DNA from: Siniperca chuatsi
Taxonomy: Eukaryota > Chordata > Actinopteri > Centrarchiformes > Sinipercidae
Direction of reading: 5' to 3'
Length of the DNA: 64,000 nucleotides
Assembly: GCF_020085105.1 (NCBI RefSeq)
Contig: NC_058046.1
Location: 19,328,175 to 19,392,174, forward strand
Of this stretch, positions 1 to 12,448 are shown piece by piece; the first letter of the stretch is position 1; each line of letters begins with the position of its first letter. A model generated the notes under the pieces. It ran no database searches, was not told where the DNA came from, and worked only from the letters and a program-made list of their open reading frames with translations. A program made the translations under genes and the position numbers.

Positions 1-3000
1 CACAGATTCTAACTATATTTAACATCAACCTAGTTTCAATCATTTAACTTAAATTTACTCAAAAAAACAATAATATAGGCAATATATTGCTGTAGGTGCA
101 CTTACTTAAAAAGCAAAATAATTTTAAAAAGAAGCTTCTTAACCTAAAACATTATAAAGGCCTAGTGTCAAAAACAAACTGTGTTATGCCATTAAAAGGA
201 ACTAAAAATTAAAATGAGACAGTGATTAGACTTGTTGTAGAGTTCTCCAACATCATGGCCCAGTACCAATGTGTGCACTCACAGACTTGCAAATGTACTC
301 ACAATGTATATTTATCTATAAAGGTTAGGACTAATGTGAAATCAGTGAGTGCTAGTGAGCTCTTGTAAAGAGTTTTTATGCCCTATGTGCACCCTTCTGC
401 ATGTCTGCAATGCTGCAGAACTTGCTTGAGGGAATTACCCACAATTCATAGTATCCACATCGTAAGAACGACGATGAGAAGGGAAATCATTTTTTAAAAA
501 CATGGAAAGTGTACATTGCAGCAAGAAGTCTGTGTGGTTCTTTGCTTTGTGAAGTGATACTGATTGTACTGTTTTAATCTGAGCTGACCAAAAACCATAC
601 ACAAGTACTGGTCCCCTTCCTTACTGAAAATGATTAGTCCTTGTACCCTCGTGCACTCACACATTTTCACTGAGCACACAGGTGATGTCAGTTAAACTCT
701 GGGAGCTCAGCTAATTAGGCTGGACATGGGACTGAGCACAGTCAAATTGCAATATTAAATTCTGCTAATACTCTGAAAGGGACCATGTCATTTAATTACT
801 TATTTTCCAAGAACTTCCTTAGTTTTTTTCAGTTACATTTTTGAATGTAGAAAAAACTGTCTTCAATGACAAAAAGACGGACCAAAAAAAAGAGACATTT
901 ATTTCTCTGAAGCTGTAAAGTCACTATAGAGATTTTCAAATTTGCATTGTCAACACGGCCCTGCCCATGTACCACACATGTGTATTTGTGTGAATGTGTC
1001 TGTTGGGGGGAGGGAAGCAAGTGCCCCATCAGAAAAGTGGTTAGGCAGATATCTTGAGGAGCTGCCATGTTTAAAAGCAGAGAAACCTCCACAGTATCAT
1101 AAAGGTCATAACTGGTATGACTGGTAAAGAAGGCGGTACGCAGGCACATGAGGAAGATTTGAATTCTGGGTCATCATCAATGACGGCCTTCACTTCAGGC
1201 AGTCTGCCCTTAATCATCAGAGCTGCACTTCAGTGACTGGAGAACAGGCAGAATCAGCAAAGTGTGTTTATGGTGGTTCCTTGTGACACAAATGAATGGC
1301 ATGATAAAATATCCAGCTCATCACCAACAGCTTTTGTGTGGTAATCATTACAAATGAGCAACAAAAATGAGGAACATAAGTAATGCATCTGTCTACAAAT
1401 CAAAACTAAAAGTGAGAAAAAGAACAATCTGTGTAAAATAAATAAAAAAAAAAAAAAACAGACTGCAAAATCAGCTCAGGAAAGAACGCACAAAATCACA
1501 TTTTTGAAAACTGCACTTGAACGGTGAACTTCACCGCTCCAATTTCTGTTTTCATGTTACTTCAAAAATGACAAAGCCAATGAAATCTTTAAGATCACAC
1601 AGAGTAGCTGATGCTGAGTGCATTACACAACCTTCACAAACGTTATAGCTTCAAGGAGGCAGGACACAAGTTTCAACACGTCAAAGAGAGATTTTACCCT
1701 GTGTGCATATCAGTACAATATTCTTCAGGCCCAGAAACAACACGATAACCTATCTCTGTATGTGTCTCCTGTATTTTTTTCTCAGTCAACATACTCCAAG
1801 TGCAGGCTAGATCTTGTTCTCATCAGGCTGTGCAGCACAGATAAATCTCAAAACTAGCCTCAGATTGCAATCCTAATTCAAAGACATACTGCGATGTTGG
1901 ACACAAAGCGAGAGCGTGCAGCAGCTTCTGCCCTCATAGAAGAGCCATCATCTGGACAACAGACCCCACAGCCTCCGAGTCAGCACTGCCTCAATGACTC
2001 ACCCAGGCCCTGCTGAGTCAAGTGTTGTGACTCTTGATACTGAAACTCATAAAGTCATATTGAAATAGAAATGGGGCTAGGGGATACAAAAACAAGCTTG
2101 TGGCATGCATTTTTAGTTAAGTCAAAAATAAGCCGACTACAACCTAAGTCAAATTTGGGCTCGCCTTCATTTCCCAGTGAAGCCCTCTGACTGAGGTCAA
2201 AACCATGGTTAGTCAAATATGCAGTAATTTGCAAAAGGATCTTAATTAAATTCTCACACCTGGGTATCACTGGAAAGAGCACCAAAAGGGCAAGACCCAG
2301 AAGCCCAAAAATCCACCAGTGATTCCAGTCATTTCCATTTTAAAAATGTTATTAGATGTATAACAACATCAGAACAGCTTACAGTCAGGATAGAGACAGG
2401 AGCGTTTCATCAGCTTTAACAAGCATGCCTGTGTGACAGCAACGGGGCCATGGCATGAGAGCAGAAAAAATAATATGCTGCACTTCTTCAGGCCAAAGAA
2501 GCAAGACAAAGTTAATCTAAACAAATTTAATGGTGAGTTATGACAGCACGTGGTGTTAAAAAACCTTGTGTAAAATAACATTTACTAAACGTGACGATGC
2601 ATCTCTGGAAAGGGATGATCAAATTTGAACTGGAGTAAACCCACCGTCAGTTAGTTACCTAGCAACATGGCAGCACGGTAATGACAAATTGATGGCTTGC
2701 AATGCCCATCACATACCTGGACCTGATGCACACCAGTGATGCACCTCTGGCTTCACCACACTCCAGCACTCAGCAAATTTCAAAGTTCATCGGCCTTTCT
2801 CCGCCTTTTAGGGTCACTACTTTCACCAGAAACGCGGCTTTCTTTCAGCACGAAGCAGCCGCCGACTTGATGAGGTCTGGAAGCGATGCCATAATTGAGA
2901 TGAACGCATTGAAAGTCAGCAACTGATTTCCTTAACGTCGCCGTGTGGTCAGCCCTTCAGCAGAGGAAGGGGTGCGGGTACAACATGTAAAGATGACGCG

Positions 3001-3300
3001 TAGAGAAACATCATCAACTCGGGAGTGTGTTACATGATATCAGCCGCCGTTTTTGCCCATGTTTACAGAGTTTGTCCACATCATTGCGCCGTAGAAGCAC
3101 ACGTTGGATTTCCTCAATCGACAGAAAAGGCCAAAGTAGCTATGGTAACGTTAAAATGTCCTTGAATATCCAAGCTACCCTCGCAGGAGTTGGCAGTCGG
3201 GCTCGTCCTGCCGAGGAAAATGAAACGGCTGTGAGCTCAGCCCAGCAGCTGCCGCCTCCGTCCAGAGAACCGGGAAGAGCGAAGAGCAAACCGATGAAGT
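1..3300. other. Left flank without an identifiable gene
   Basis: AT-rich DNA on both strands with short open frames only, none matching a protein I recognise. On the minus strand there are a few isolated splice-like signals: an acceptor near 1237 followed by a short frame ending in a stop, and an acceptor near 2430 followed by about 46 nt ending at a GT donor. They cannot be joined into a protein I know. An A-tract lies at about 1444-1459. CpG density rises from about 2800 rightwards. The stretch may be the first intron or the 3' untranslated end of a minus-strand gene continuing to the left, but this is inference. Confidence 0.4.
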
Positions 3301-3304
3301 GCAC

Positions 3305-3460
3305 TCACCATCGTTAAGTTGTCACTCCTCAAGTCTGAACCGCTGCAAGACTTAACAGTCCTTTCAGGCACGACACAAAATACTGCCAAGTTAACCCGAG
3401 TCCAACGAAGTTTCCGGTACAGTTTTCGAAATAAAAGTCTGGCTTACAGCGCGTTCGGGG
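3305..3460 (-). promoter_or_regulatory. Possible promoter and first exon of an unidentified minus-strand gene
   Basis: On the minus strand the sequence reads cttaacgATG followed at once by gtgagtgc, a strong splice-donor consensus, so a first exon could end exactly after its start codon (about 3310-3312). The surrounding 2.8-3.4 kb is richer in CpG than the rest of the left flank, as expected near a vertebrate promoter. No downstream exon could be confirmed. In human, MTRFR is head-to-head with MPHOSPH9, so a divergent gene here would be plausible, but nothing I see matches that protein. Confidence 0.2.
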
Positions 3461-5254
3461 TGCGCAAACTTTGAAATGCGTTATCTGACCTGAAACGTCT
3501 ATTTCACTGTGTACACACATTTGCTGTTTGTTTCCTGAAACGACATTTTCACGCAATATGTCCAAATCCACATGGGGTCCAAGATGCCACCAAACAGAAC
3601 ACATATTGCACCCATCCTACAGTTGATCTCATTCAAGACTATACTGGGAATATATGTACAGGTATTAGTCAAATTAAACAAACAAATATTGTGTAAACAT
3701 ACTACACAGCAGCACCAACACCATTTAGTATTTGATTCTGAAGGATTGGTCGCTTATTTTCCGGTGTTTGTCTTTCCTTCTGCTAACTTGACGAACCTCA
3801 GACTCCACAGCCATTCAGCTGAGCAGTTTCGATGGTAGGGCGCCTCCTGCTGGCAACGGAGAATATGATCTACACTGTTACCACAAGTGGTTACGTATTT
3901 CATAAGCATTATTATAGGATGTAAAGTTACAAAGGTGCATTTATAGCAGCCAGTGCCTATCGTGTTACATTCATGCCAACTGGCGTGTTATAGTCTGGCA
4001 TGCAGTGAAAGACAAACCTACTTTTACTCAATTTACCCACAGTAATATTTTTTTATGTATTTAGGCACATCTGCTTTGATACTGTACATGTATTGTCATT
4101 ATCTAGCTTAATTATTAACAACGTGATTGGAAGGGGGAAAAATGAAAGAAAATGTATATATTCTTTCCTATTGGTGCATGGTGGGGACCTCAAGAAGGTC
4201 ACTGATTGGATGTCGACCACATCGACTGTTACTGTAAATTCTGCATATACATAAAATATGAAAATATTTCTTGTGACATTTTCACAATCGACCCTGAAGC
4301 ATATCTAAGGACTTAACAAAAGCACTGCAACGAAACCTGTCCTTAGTAAATTCTTGTTTATATTATGCACAGAACTTCACAGCGTTTCTACATTTAGTAA
4401 TACAGCTTATTACTACATTTATTATACAGACTATTTTATCACTGTACTGTACATCTATTATCAAGCAGAGCAATAGTTACCAGCACTGCTTTTGTTTCTC
4501 TTTTCCCTTTTTTTTTACCAAAAAAGGCAGAAACTGGGCTGCTGCTGCACCTCAGATAAGTCAAAGTGAGCCTGCTGACTAGTTTCACTTCCTTTGAAAT
4601 ATAAGAAATACTTTTTACTGACTGCCTTGACGGCAACTTACAGCTTCATACAACAGTGGGCCTAACGTCCTAATATACAGGACTGATTTCTTACAAATAC
4701 AGCAGGTTGGACATTACTGGCGAGTCTTTTGCAATATCCACATAAGAATGACATATCAAGATGATAATGTTCCAAAATGAGGATCGGTTTTAGTATGAGC
4801 ACTAAAGATAAAGTTCAAGTAATTAGAAATGCGCATCCCCCAACCCGCAATATCAGAGAAAGGTCATCACAGGTCATCAGAGAGATTGTCTTTTCCCTGT
4901 GACCTACATAGTTTCCTGATTTACTAATTATAGTCATTGTCAAGGGAGATAGCAGAAGGCATTACATCACAGTCCATTTTTCTCTCCATATAAAAAATAG
5001 TTTGAAACTATTTTGCAGTAATTGTATTTATAGCATTAAATGGGCATCATTATTACTTAAATATGACCTTTTTAGGGATCCTTCATAAACAGCCAGTTCT
5101 CCTTCCACAAGTACTTGGCACTGCTTGCATTGATGCATGCCTGCAAATAACAGAAATAATAAAGCTAAAATTGAGGCTATTGTATCAGATTCAACAGTAA
5201 TGTCTTGTGCAGTGTAAAACAAAGCAAGTCAATGTAAAAAGAGTGTGTTATGTA

Positions 5255-5255
<1 letters not shown>

Positions 5256-5290
<35 letters not shown>
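5256..5290. repeat. GT dinucleotide microsatellite
   Basis: An essentially uninterrupted GT run of about 17 units. Length is likely to vary between individuals. Confidence 0.9.
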
Positions 5291-5342
5291 TGAATGACAA
5301 ATAATTAAATAAAATAGCTAACCTACTGCACTGTCAGGTGAA

Positions 5343-5880
5343 GTGGAAATTATTAATCCATTATCCATCATGCTCTTGCTGATGCCCTTGTTAGTGCGAA
5401 AAGGAGGGTTCACATTATTACTCCATCCTTTTAATTATGAAACACTTCTCTCAGTAGACTTGAAAATTGGCTGCACAGTTTTCTCCTTCAGGGATAATGG
5501 AGGCTGCAGTCAGCTTGGGTTACAATTGATTCCATAAATTGTATATGTTTCCAACAGTGACCAGTTTGCATGGCAGAAAAAGTATCAAGATGCCCCAAGA
5601 AATGTCTCAAACCACCACTGTGGCCAGAAAGTCCATTAAATGATGTTTCACTCCATTCACTATAATCAACAGGCCTTTTCCACGGAAGATATTTTGACAT
5701 GTCACGGTAGGAAAAGCACAGGTGTAAATAATAAAATTAATGATGGCTCAACTCCGGTTAGCTGCTTCGGTTTCAGGGTCCTGGTATTGGCTCACTGTTA
5801 TGGCTTAGTGGGATATTTGAATAGAACAGAGCCATCGTTAGCGTTATTGGTGACATCTGTGTTTTTTCTATGACAAGTCA
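5343..5880. repeat. Possible dispersed teleost repeat
   Basis: The stretch has the texture of a dispersed intergenic repeat I recall from percomorph genomic clones (segments such as aaggagggttcacattatta and ggaagatattttgacatgtc). It has no long open frame, no clear terminal repeats and no target-site duplication that I can see. The family and exact borders are unknown and the call rests on recall, not on a search. Confidence 0.3.
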
Positions 5881-6891
5881 AAATATCTGCTAAAAAGGCC
5901 TATCAACTTCAATCAACATTTAAAAACAACCATCACCATCTATATCGCATATACTGAAATCACCAACATCACTATCAGTCATCAGCATCACTAAATGGGC
6001 AAATAACCTCCTACACCACATCTGAGATGTAGTGTGTGTGCAGAGGCTACACATTTACACATAACATATTGTGGCCTGACATGTGAGTACATTTATGCTA
6101 ACTATAAATGTCTCTTATAACAGCAATGTCTCTTTTCTACGTGAAATTGCTCACAACAGGTCTGTGGATTATCTTGAGCAACCTGGTCATGGTTTCTGGA
6201 AAGAAACATTGCTGTTGAGTTTTTCAAATGCATTTTTTTTGGCCCTTTGAGCACCACAAGCCAAGTGCCATATAGTTCCATTAGGCTATATTAAAAAAAT
6301 GCAGACATTTCTATGGCAGATATCTCCAAAACTCTGCAACTCACAGCAAAACAATCTAGATGGACAAATATCACTACAGGTAAGAGGTGAACTGTCTCTA
6401 AAATAACCACCATTCACGCCCAGTTGCGCCTTTCAAAACCGTGCGTTTCAAAAATGTTTCTGCTAGAAAGAACCTTTAAAGAAAATCTAACTTTAAAAGT
6501 CGACTATCAGCGTTACAAAACATTTTTGCAGTTTCCAACCAGCTACAGTTTCGACACACGATGGCAGCAGAGGGTCAACACCATGGTCAACACACAACTG
6601 CTATTCTGGCCACGAAGAAGAACACAACGGCTGCCGATTGGTTGACTGGTGACGGAAGTGTAGAAGAAGACAAGATAGAATATAAACTAAACATGAACGT
6701 GACCGTGGAACAGACAGGAAAATAAAAACACAGTAGGCCTCATACTTGCATAGGTAGTTTGCAAGTTTTTATTAAAGGAAATGATATTTCTCTGTTTGGT
6801 TACATATAACGTGATGTAATGTTGTCAGTCACTTTGTATGTTTATTCACCGCGGCACCAAAACCCGCTTTGTAGTTTACCTGTTTAAAGAT

Positions 6892-7829
6892 ATGTCGTTC
6901 ATCAGCTGCATGTACAGTGTGTCCAGTCGGGTCATATGGAGAGGTTCTCCCAGTATCTCTCCACTGCCGAGACCGCTCCCGCCTGGATTGCCATGTGTTT
7001 TGGCAGCCGGTAAAAAGGACCTGATAGACCTTCCTGTCCTGAATGAGGACGAGCTTGAAGAACAATTTGTGAGAGGATCTGGACCCGGAGGACAGGCCAC
7101 CAACAAAACCAGCAACTGCGTGGTGCTCAAGCACATCCCCAGTGGGATTGTTGTAAAGGTTTATCTTGTTTTTTTTAATTAATCTGTGTGTAAATGTCAT
7201 CACTGGTATCTATCAGTCCACGTGAATAATGACCCAAATCAGAGTTGTTGAGTTTCATCCTTGGTGACAAAGTTTATTCTTGACTTTGGACACCTCAGTT
7301 GACAAACCAGTCTCACCTCAAGGTCCCTGTTGTAGCTGTTCTGGAGCTTTCGGTCATCACCATTTCCATTTTTTTCTGGGCACTAAAATGACTTCTTGAC
7401 CACGTTGGCTTAAAAGTTGAATTTCACAGTTCACTTAAGTCCTTTTAGTGCCCAGAAAAATGTGGAAATGGTGATGACCGAAAGCTCCAAAACAGCTACT
7501 AAATGGACCTCGAGGTGGGATTTGTTTTATCAACCAAAGTTATGTGATTTACTAACCATATTAATTTAATATCTATATCTGTACTGTTTTCCCTGCAGTG
7601 CCATCAGACCAGATCTGTGGATATAAATCGAAAGCGTGCTCGGGACATTATGAGAGAGAAACTCGACGTTGTATTTAAAGGAGAGCTCAGTGAAGTTGTT
7701 GTAAAGAAGAAAGAGTCTGAGCTGAGGAAACAAGAGAAGAGGAGGAAGGCAAATGATAATCTGGAGAGAAAAAGACTGTTTAAAGAAGCTCTGGCTGCAG
7801 ACTCCAAACCTGGAAATGACACAGTTTAA
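6892..7829 (+). CDS. mtrfr: Mitochondrial translation release factor in rescue (C12orf65 homologue), 2 coding exons
   Basis: Coding exons 6892-7158 and 7599-7829 join in phase 0 across a GT-AG intron and give 165 residues, against 166 in human. The protein belongs to the class-I release-factor family and rescues mitochondrial ribosomes together with MTRES1 by ejecting nascent chains. The catalytic GGQ lies at residues 66-68 within [12 protein letters not shown], followed by [20 protein letters not shown], which is nearly identical to human. The C-terminal third is lysine/arginine-rich, as in the family's rRNA-binding tail. The N-terminus ([18 protein letters not shown]) looks like a mitochondrial targeting peptide. 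An upstream in-frame ATG at 6838 would add 18 residues; I prefer 6892 because it gives the family length. The intron carries a large foldback repeat. Confidence 0.93.
7289..7545. repeat. Foldback (long inverted repeat) element in the MTRFR intron
   Basis: Two arms of roughly 95-100 bases, about 7289-7388 and 7443-7540, are reverse complements with scattered mismatches, separated by a spacer of about 55 bases. Matching blocks include ggtcatcaccatttcc on the left and ggaaatggtgatgacc on the right, and cactaaaa against ttttagtg at the spacer. There is no coding capacity. This is the structure of a foldback-type MITE (short non-autonomous DNA transposon). A pre-mRNA reading through it would form a long hairpin inside the intron. 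Confidence 0.85.
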
Positions 7830-8870
7830 AATATTTGTAAATGTTTTGTGTATAAAATGAAGAATCAGTACTTGAATGGTTCTGTATTTTTCGCCTGCAA
7901 TATTGAATAGCAAAACCTGGAAAGGTTCTGTCCACAGCATAAAATCCAATTAACCTTTTTATTTGTAGAGCATCCTGTAAGTTATTAGTTTTGTTAAATT
8001 GTAGTCTTGGTTTTAATTCTGACTGTGTCAAATGATACTTTAAAGAATTTCCTGCTGGCTCATTTGATATTGAAAACAGATAAAACAAGTTTAACTTATT
8101 TCAGCAGCAGCACTGATGTACTGGATAATTTCGTAGTATAACATTTACCCCAATTTATCACTTGATATCAGCAAAAGCTCTCAAACCTAAACTTCATGGG
8201 CTGAGGCTGAGGCTGTCCTGCTGCCCTCCAATCTATGCTATGGTCAGTTGTTTGTAATTGAGGCCTACTCCTAAGACTCTCACAGTATGGAAAAAACGAT
8301 TGTCTCCTTAAAAAAAAACAAAAAAAAACAGACAGACCAGACACTTGTATCAGTTACTTGCATGAAACAGTTTGCCCAAAGGTGGGCATATCCACAGGCC
8401 ACAAGTATGGTTAGAAAAAATGATGATACATTGCTGTAAATGGATTTTTATTTATTTCTCTTAAATTATTATCAGTGCTTAGGTAGCGTTATGATAAATC
8501 GTGCTTTTAAATGTTCTTTCTGCTCAGTATTTTATATACCAAAAACACCTTGTTTTCTATGCCGAACATTATAATTGAATAATAATTATCATAGCCTTTA
8601 TTTAATTCAGGTAATCCCACTGAGATCAAGGTCTGTTTTTGGAAGACAGACATGAGTACAGCAGGACTTTTGGTGGGGCACGTGTAGGTCTGAGAGGTCA
8701 TCTTTCGCTGACCGGCTATGTGACAGTCAGAGTTGCGGCCAATCAGAGAACTACTTTCATGCTCGTGCGCCTCCCGCATAGATGAAACAGCCAATGAGAA
8801 GTGCAGTACGATTTTTAAATCCACCGAGCTCTCACCGCCCTATTTCGCAGTGTAGTGGTCTGATATTTGT
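7830..8870. other. MTRFR 3' end and KMT5A promoter region
   Basis: The first few hundred bases are presumably the MTRFR 3' untranslated region, although no classic AATAAA is obvious within 200 bases of the stop. The last part, from about 8680, is richer in G+C and CpG with repeated CCAAT-type motifs (ccaatcag, ccaatgag and complement), consistent with the KMT5A promoter. The two genes are in tandem on the plus strand, about 1.1 kb apart between coding regions. Confidence 0.45.
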
Positions 8871-8935
8871 CGTTGCAGAGTCAGTGAATACTGAGACTCC
8901 TCGTCCTTTTGGATTGTTTTGTTTTGGGAACTGAC

Positions 8936-11900
8936 ATGGCAAAAGGTAAACTTTTCCATTTGTTGTCGTTTCAGTAATTGTTGCATGTCACACAAGGTAC
9001 AGTAGTTAATTTGTAGCTAACAGCTAACGTTAACTAGCGTAAATAGAGGACCAACTTCGTTTAAATAAACGTAGCTGATGTTTACAAATAAAACTCGCCG
9101 GTAATGGTCGGCTTTTGTATAGTGTTGGGTGAATGCGACAGCAGTGCTTACATTTATTTGTCTTATGTTTATAAAGGGAAGAAAAATGTTGTGAGAACAG
9201 ACAAAAAGCCTGAAGACACTATTGAACTTAAAGTCACCTCACGGAAGGGGACAAAGGAAAACAAACCAGCTACTAACAAGGTATGTTTTGCTGTTTGGTT
9301 TTACGCTTTTGTGTCCGCCAAATAAAGTAAGTTAGGAAACCAAGTATCTCTTTCTCACATTCAGTGTTAACCCACCACCAAATGGTAACGTTACTGTCAC
9401 GGAGGGCGGTCCTGCCTCAGCTATAAACTACTTGAACTAAACTACACTGCCGAAGCCTCGTCTTTACCCAGACTTGAGACTTTCAGGCAAAGCATATCGC
9501 AAACTGTGCACTGTGTCCCACATAGAAAGAAACTGTACCCATTACATACACCATAGCTATGGTTAGGGTACACCTAGAGCTGAAACTTAAAGTTTGAGAT
9601 GTAAACATGTGTCATTGTCACAAGAGGAATTGCTTAATGAGCAGCACCAACACTGTACAAGGCTGATTTACAGTGAGCTTTTGACATTATGATATATGCC
9701 CCCATAGAAACCACATTCAGTAAGATTGTTAAATCTTTTTTTTTAATTTCTGTTCTGGCACTGGTTGGGTACCTGAACACCCTGTTTTATTAATATACTA
9801 TCCAACAACTCCTAACTCTATCCATCAGAGATGGTACTGTTACCATGGAGACGTTTACCACTCAGGTGTTGGATTTGGCAGGCAGAGCGGCAAAGTCTTC
9901 ATCAGCTAGCAATCTGTTTACTGTGTTTTCTGGATCCAATGAGCTCTTTAAGGAAACTAACTGTTTTTTGTTCACAAAGAAATGGTGATCCAAAGACCAT
10001 TACTGAACATGAGCAACTTGCCTCTAAATTTGGAGTGTCTTGAATTCACATGCATGTTGTGAGTGGGTGGGAGCAAGAATAAAGACATTTAATACAGTCT
10101 AAACACAGCCTCATAAAATGACATTTATTGCATCTTGTAAGATTTGCATACTGTAGCTAACCCTAGTTAACTGAATGTGTATATAACTCCTTAGGTTTAC
10201 CCATGTGAATGGTACAGGGTTTTTAATTTTTTCACCAAGGTAAATACGTCTTTTTGCAGGATTGCGTAGGTACAGTGCAATCAATTTTCCAGAATTTACG
10301 GAGTCCAAACAAACCTAGATCCCCTCTCAGCGACAGTTCGAGCATGCTGATCCAGGAAAGAAATGAATCTGATGCAACTAATCCTGACATGTCAAATCTG
10401 AAAAAAGGTGAGTACCTAAGTAACTTTAAAAAACGTTTGAATCAACTAATCTGAAATGCCGTTGTTTGGTCATTTCTGTTGCATGTGATTTCTCAGCTAA
10501 TTTGCTGTTAACCCTTGTGTTACCGTGTGGTCAGCAGATCCATGTGTACCACAGGAAAAAAATTCCTGTGAATGGTAGCAGTGTTCGCTGACCCACTCTC
10601 TTATGACACAACTTAAAAGTTGTTGTTTTTTTTAAGGAACTTCACTCTCTTGATTTAAGGCCAAATGTTTGTCGCAGCTGTCAATTTCATTCTTTGTTTC
10701 TTTCTCATTTTAGACATACTTAATGAAATAAAATCTGACAGTTGTGAGTCGAAAGAGCAGGAGCCTAAAATGGCTTGTCTTAGTCATGGGATGAGAGAAC
10801 AAGCCACTGACCAACTCGAGCAAAAAGAGTCCACGACGCACACAAATACCAGGTCTGCAGCAGACATCAAAGCTTCAGCATCCAAAACTCGGAGTAGAAC
10901 TGGTCGCAAACTCGGAGCAAAAAAGTGAGTGCAGAAAGCCAACGCGTCAAAAAAAAAAAAGAAGACACAGGCTCTTTCCGTTTGCACAATCATAATGTCT
11001 CTCTTTTCAGGACAGAGAATAAAGCTCCCCAAAACAGAAAGGTCACAGACTATTATCCCATCAGACGGAGTAACAGAAAAACTAAGGCAGAGTTAAAGGT
11101 CTGTATGAAAAATGCTTCCTGTGGGTTGTATTATTAACAGTTAATAGGAGAAAGCATTTTCCTCATGTTCATATGTTTGACTTTGACCAAATTACTCAAA
11201 TTGTCAACAGAGTGAAGAACACAGACACATCGATGACCTGATAAAGAATGGCACTGAAGAAGGAATGCAGGTAACATTTAATGGTTTGAATGTATTGTGC
11301 CACTTCAAAAAGCACAGGAATGATCAGGCAAGAGTAGCACATTGTTGAGTTAACAACTACCCTTCAATATGGTAAATACATTTGTGTAAATAGTAAAAAA
11401 TCCTTTTAGTAACAACAGAATTTATCAGTGGTCATTAATGAACTCTATATTTTGGTGATGAAGATATAGTATTGTGCGCATATGCAGTATTTTCATAGAT
11501 CAGTAATAGGCACTTAAGAATTTTTGTGACAAATATATTTTTATTTTCTCTTTGGTTATATTACAGCGAATATATTTGTCAGTGATTGGTTCTTCATAGT
11601 TGTTAGTTTTGACTGAAAATCACTAGCCACAATGTTTTATACATATTTTTGAAAGTAGAACAGTGGTAAAGCAAGACTTGCATCATTACTAATTCAGTTA
11701 AACTTCACACTTTGTTGCTTTTTAACATTGACAGGTCAAACACATAGAAGGAAAAGGAAGAGGGGTATTTGCTGTCAAGGACTTTGAAAAGGGCGAGTTT
11801 GTCGTGGAGTACCATGGAGACCTACTGGAACTAGCCAAGGCTAAAATAAGAGAGGCCGAGTACGCAAAGGATCCCCAAACAGGCTGTTACATGTACTACT

Positions 11901-12448
11901 TCCAGTATCAAGCTAAAACATACTGGTAAATCCAAATGTCACCACTTTGAAATATGACTGACATGTGGTTTCATTCTTTTTTCATTTGATTTCTTTTCTT
12001 TATTCAATTTGTCAACTTTCTGGGAATTATTAATTTTTAACTGCACACCCGGGGGGATTTTCTAGGACAACGTGCGAGTTTTTTATTTATTTTTTAATGC
12101 AGAACAGATCTATAAAATTAGTTTGGATGTGGCGCCCTGGTGGCCCAGTGGTTGAGGTGCATACAAAATTACTGTTTGTTACTTGTCAAATTTGTGTTAA
12201 AGTGACAGTTTAATCTCTTTTTATTTATGTATTACAGTGTGGACGCTACAAAGGAAACAAGCCGTCTTGGGAGACTGATCAACCACAGTAAAACTGGCAA
12301 TTGCCAGACTAGACTTCACGCAATCGATGGAACCCCTCATCTGATCTTGGTAGCTTCCAGAGAAATCAAAGCAGAGGAAGAGCTGTTGTATGACTACGGT
12401 GATCGGAGTAAAGCCTCAGTCTTGGCCCACCCTTGGCTCAAATACTGA
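8936..12448 (+). CDS. kmt5a: N-lysine methyltransferase KMT5A (SET8/PR-Set7), 8 coding exons
   Basis: Coding exons are 8936-8945, 9177-9280, 10260-10407, 10714-10924, 11011-11098, 11211-11270, 11735-11925 and 12238-12448. Phases join throughout to give 340 residues. The enzyme places the single methyl group on histone H4 lysine 20 in chromatin and acts in cell-cycle control. Around residues 165-173 is NRKVTDYYPIRR, the PIP-type degron through which PCNA and CRL4-Cdt2 destroy the enzyme in S phase. The SET domain fills roughly residues 207-340, with GKGRGVFAVKDF, FVVEYHGDL, TGCYMYYFQY, RLINHSKTGNC and ELLYDYGDRSKAS all matching the family. The N-terminus begins MAKGKKNV, like human MARGRKMSK, from a 10-nt coding first exon. 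The N-terminal half is poorly conserved, as expected. Intron 2 holds a coding-like fragment and intron 7 a SINE scrap. Confidence 0.96.
9828..10041 (+). pseudogene. Coding-like fragment with poly(A) signal in KMT5A intron 2
   Basis: One frame reads METFTTQVLDLAGRAAKSSS and continues for 47 residues to a stop at about 9987. A second frame then carries on as DPKTITEHEQLASKFGVS to a stop near 10041. The shift between frames, the coding-like composition and an AATAAA at about 10078-10083 together suggest a decayed retrocopy or exon fragment of a protein I do not recognise. It is flanked by ordinary intron sequence and has no obvious splice sites. It could also be chance. Confidence 0.25.
12129..12166 (+). 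mobile_element. Short tRNA-type SINE head fragment in KMT5A intron 7
   Basis: The sequence gcgccctggtggcccagtgg followed by ttgaggtgcatac resembles the 5' tRNA-derived head (A-box side) of the SINE type seen in opposite orientation at about 12935-13053. Only about 35-40 bases remain, with no B box and no tail, so this is a small relic. Confidence 0.5.

Larger units (their letters stand above)
3461..6830. other. Intergenic region upstream of MTRFR
   Basis: No gene seen on either strand. The region is mostly unique-looking AT-rich sequence with a GT microsatellite at about 5256-5290 and a possible dispersed repeat at about 5343-5880. The last 200 bases before MTRFR probably hold its promoter and 5' untranslated region, but I see no clear TATA box there. 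Confidence 0.45.

Noticed and set aside
829-1237. Minus-strand open frame with acceptor-like ttctgcctgttctccag at its start
   Set aside because: No phase-compatible upstream exon could be found and the encoded peptides match no protein I know; the in-phase reading ends after eight codons.
2055-2340. Minus-strand frame with a hydrophobic stretch (GLLGLALLVLFPVIP)
   Set aside because: It is closed on both sides by stops, lacks a suitable start, and the pyrimidine-rich part looks more like an acceptor tract than a membrane segment.
9831-10043. 70-residue plus-strand frame starting MVLLPWRRLPL
   Set aside because: The neighbouring frame (METFTTQV...) has more protein-like composition; this one appears to be its shadow.
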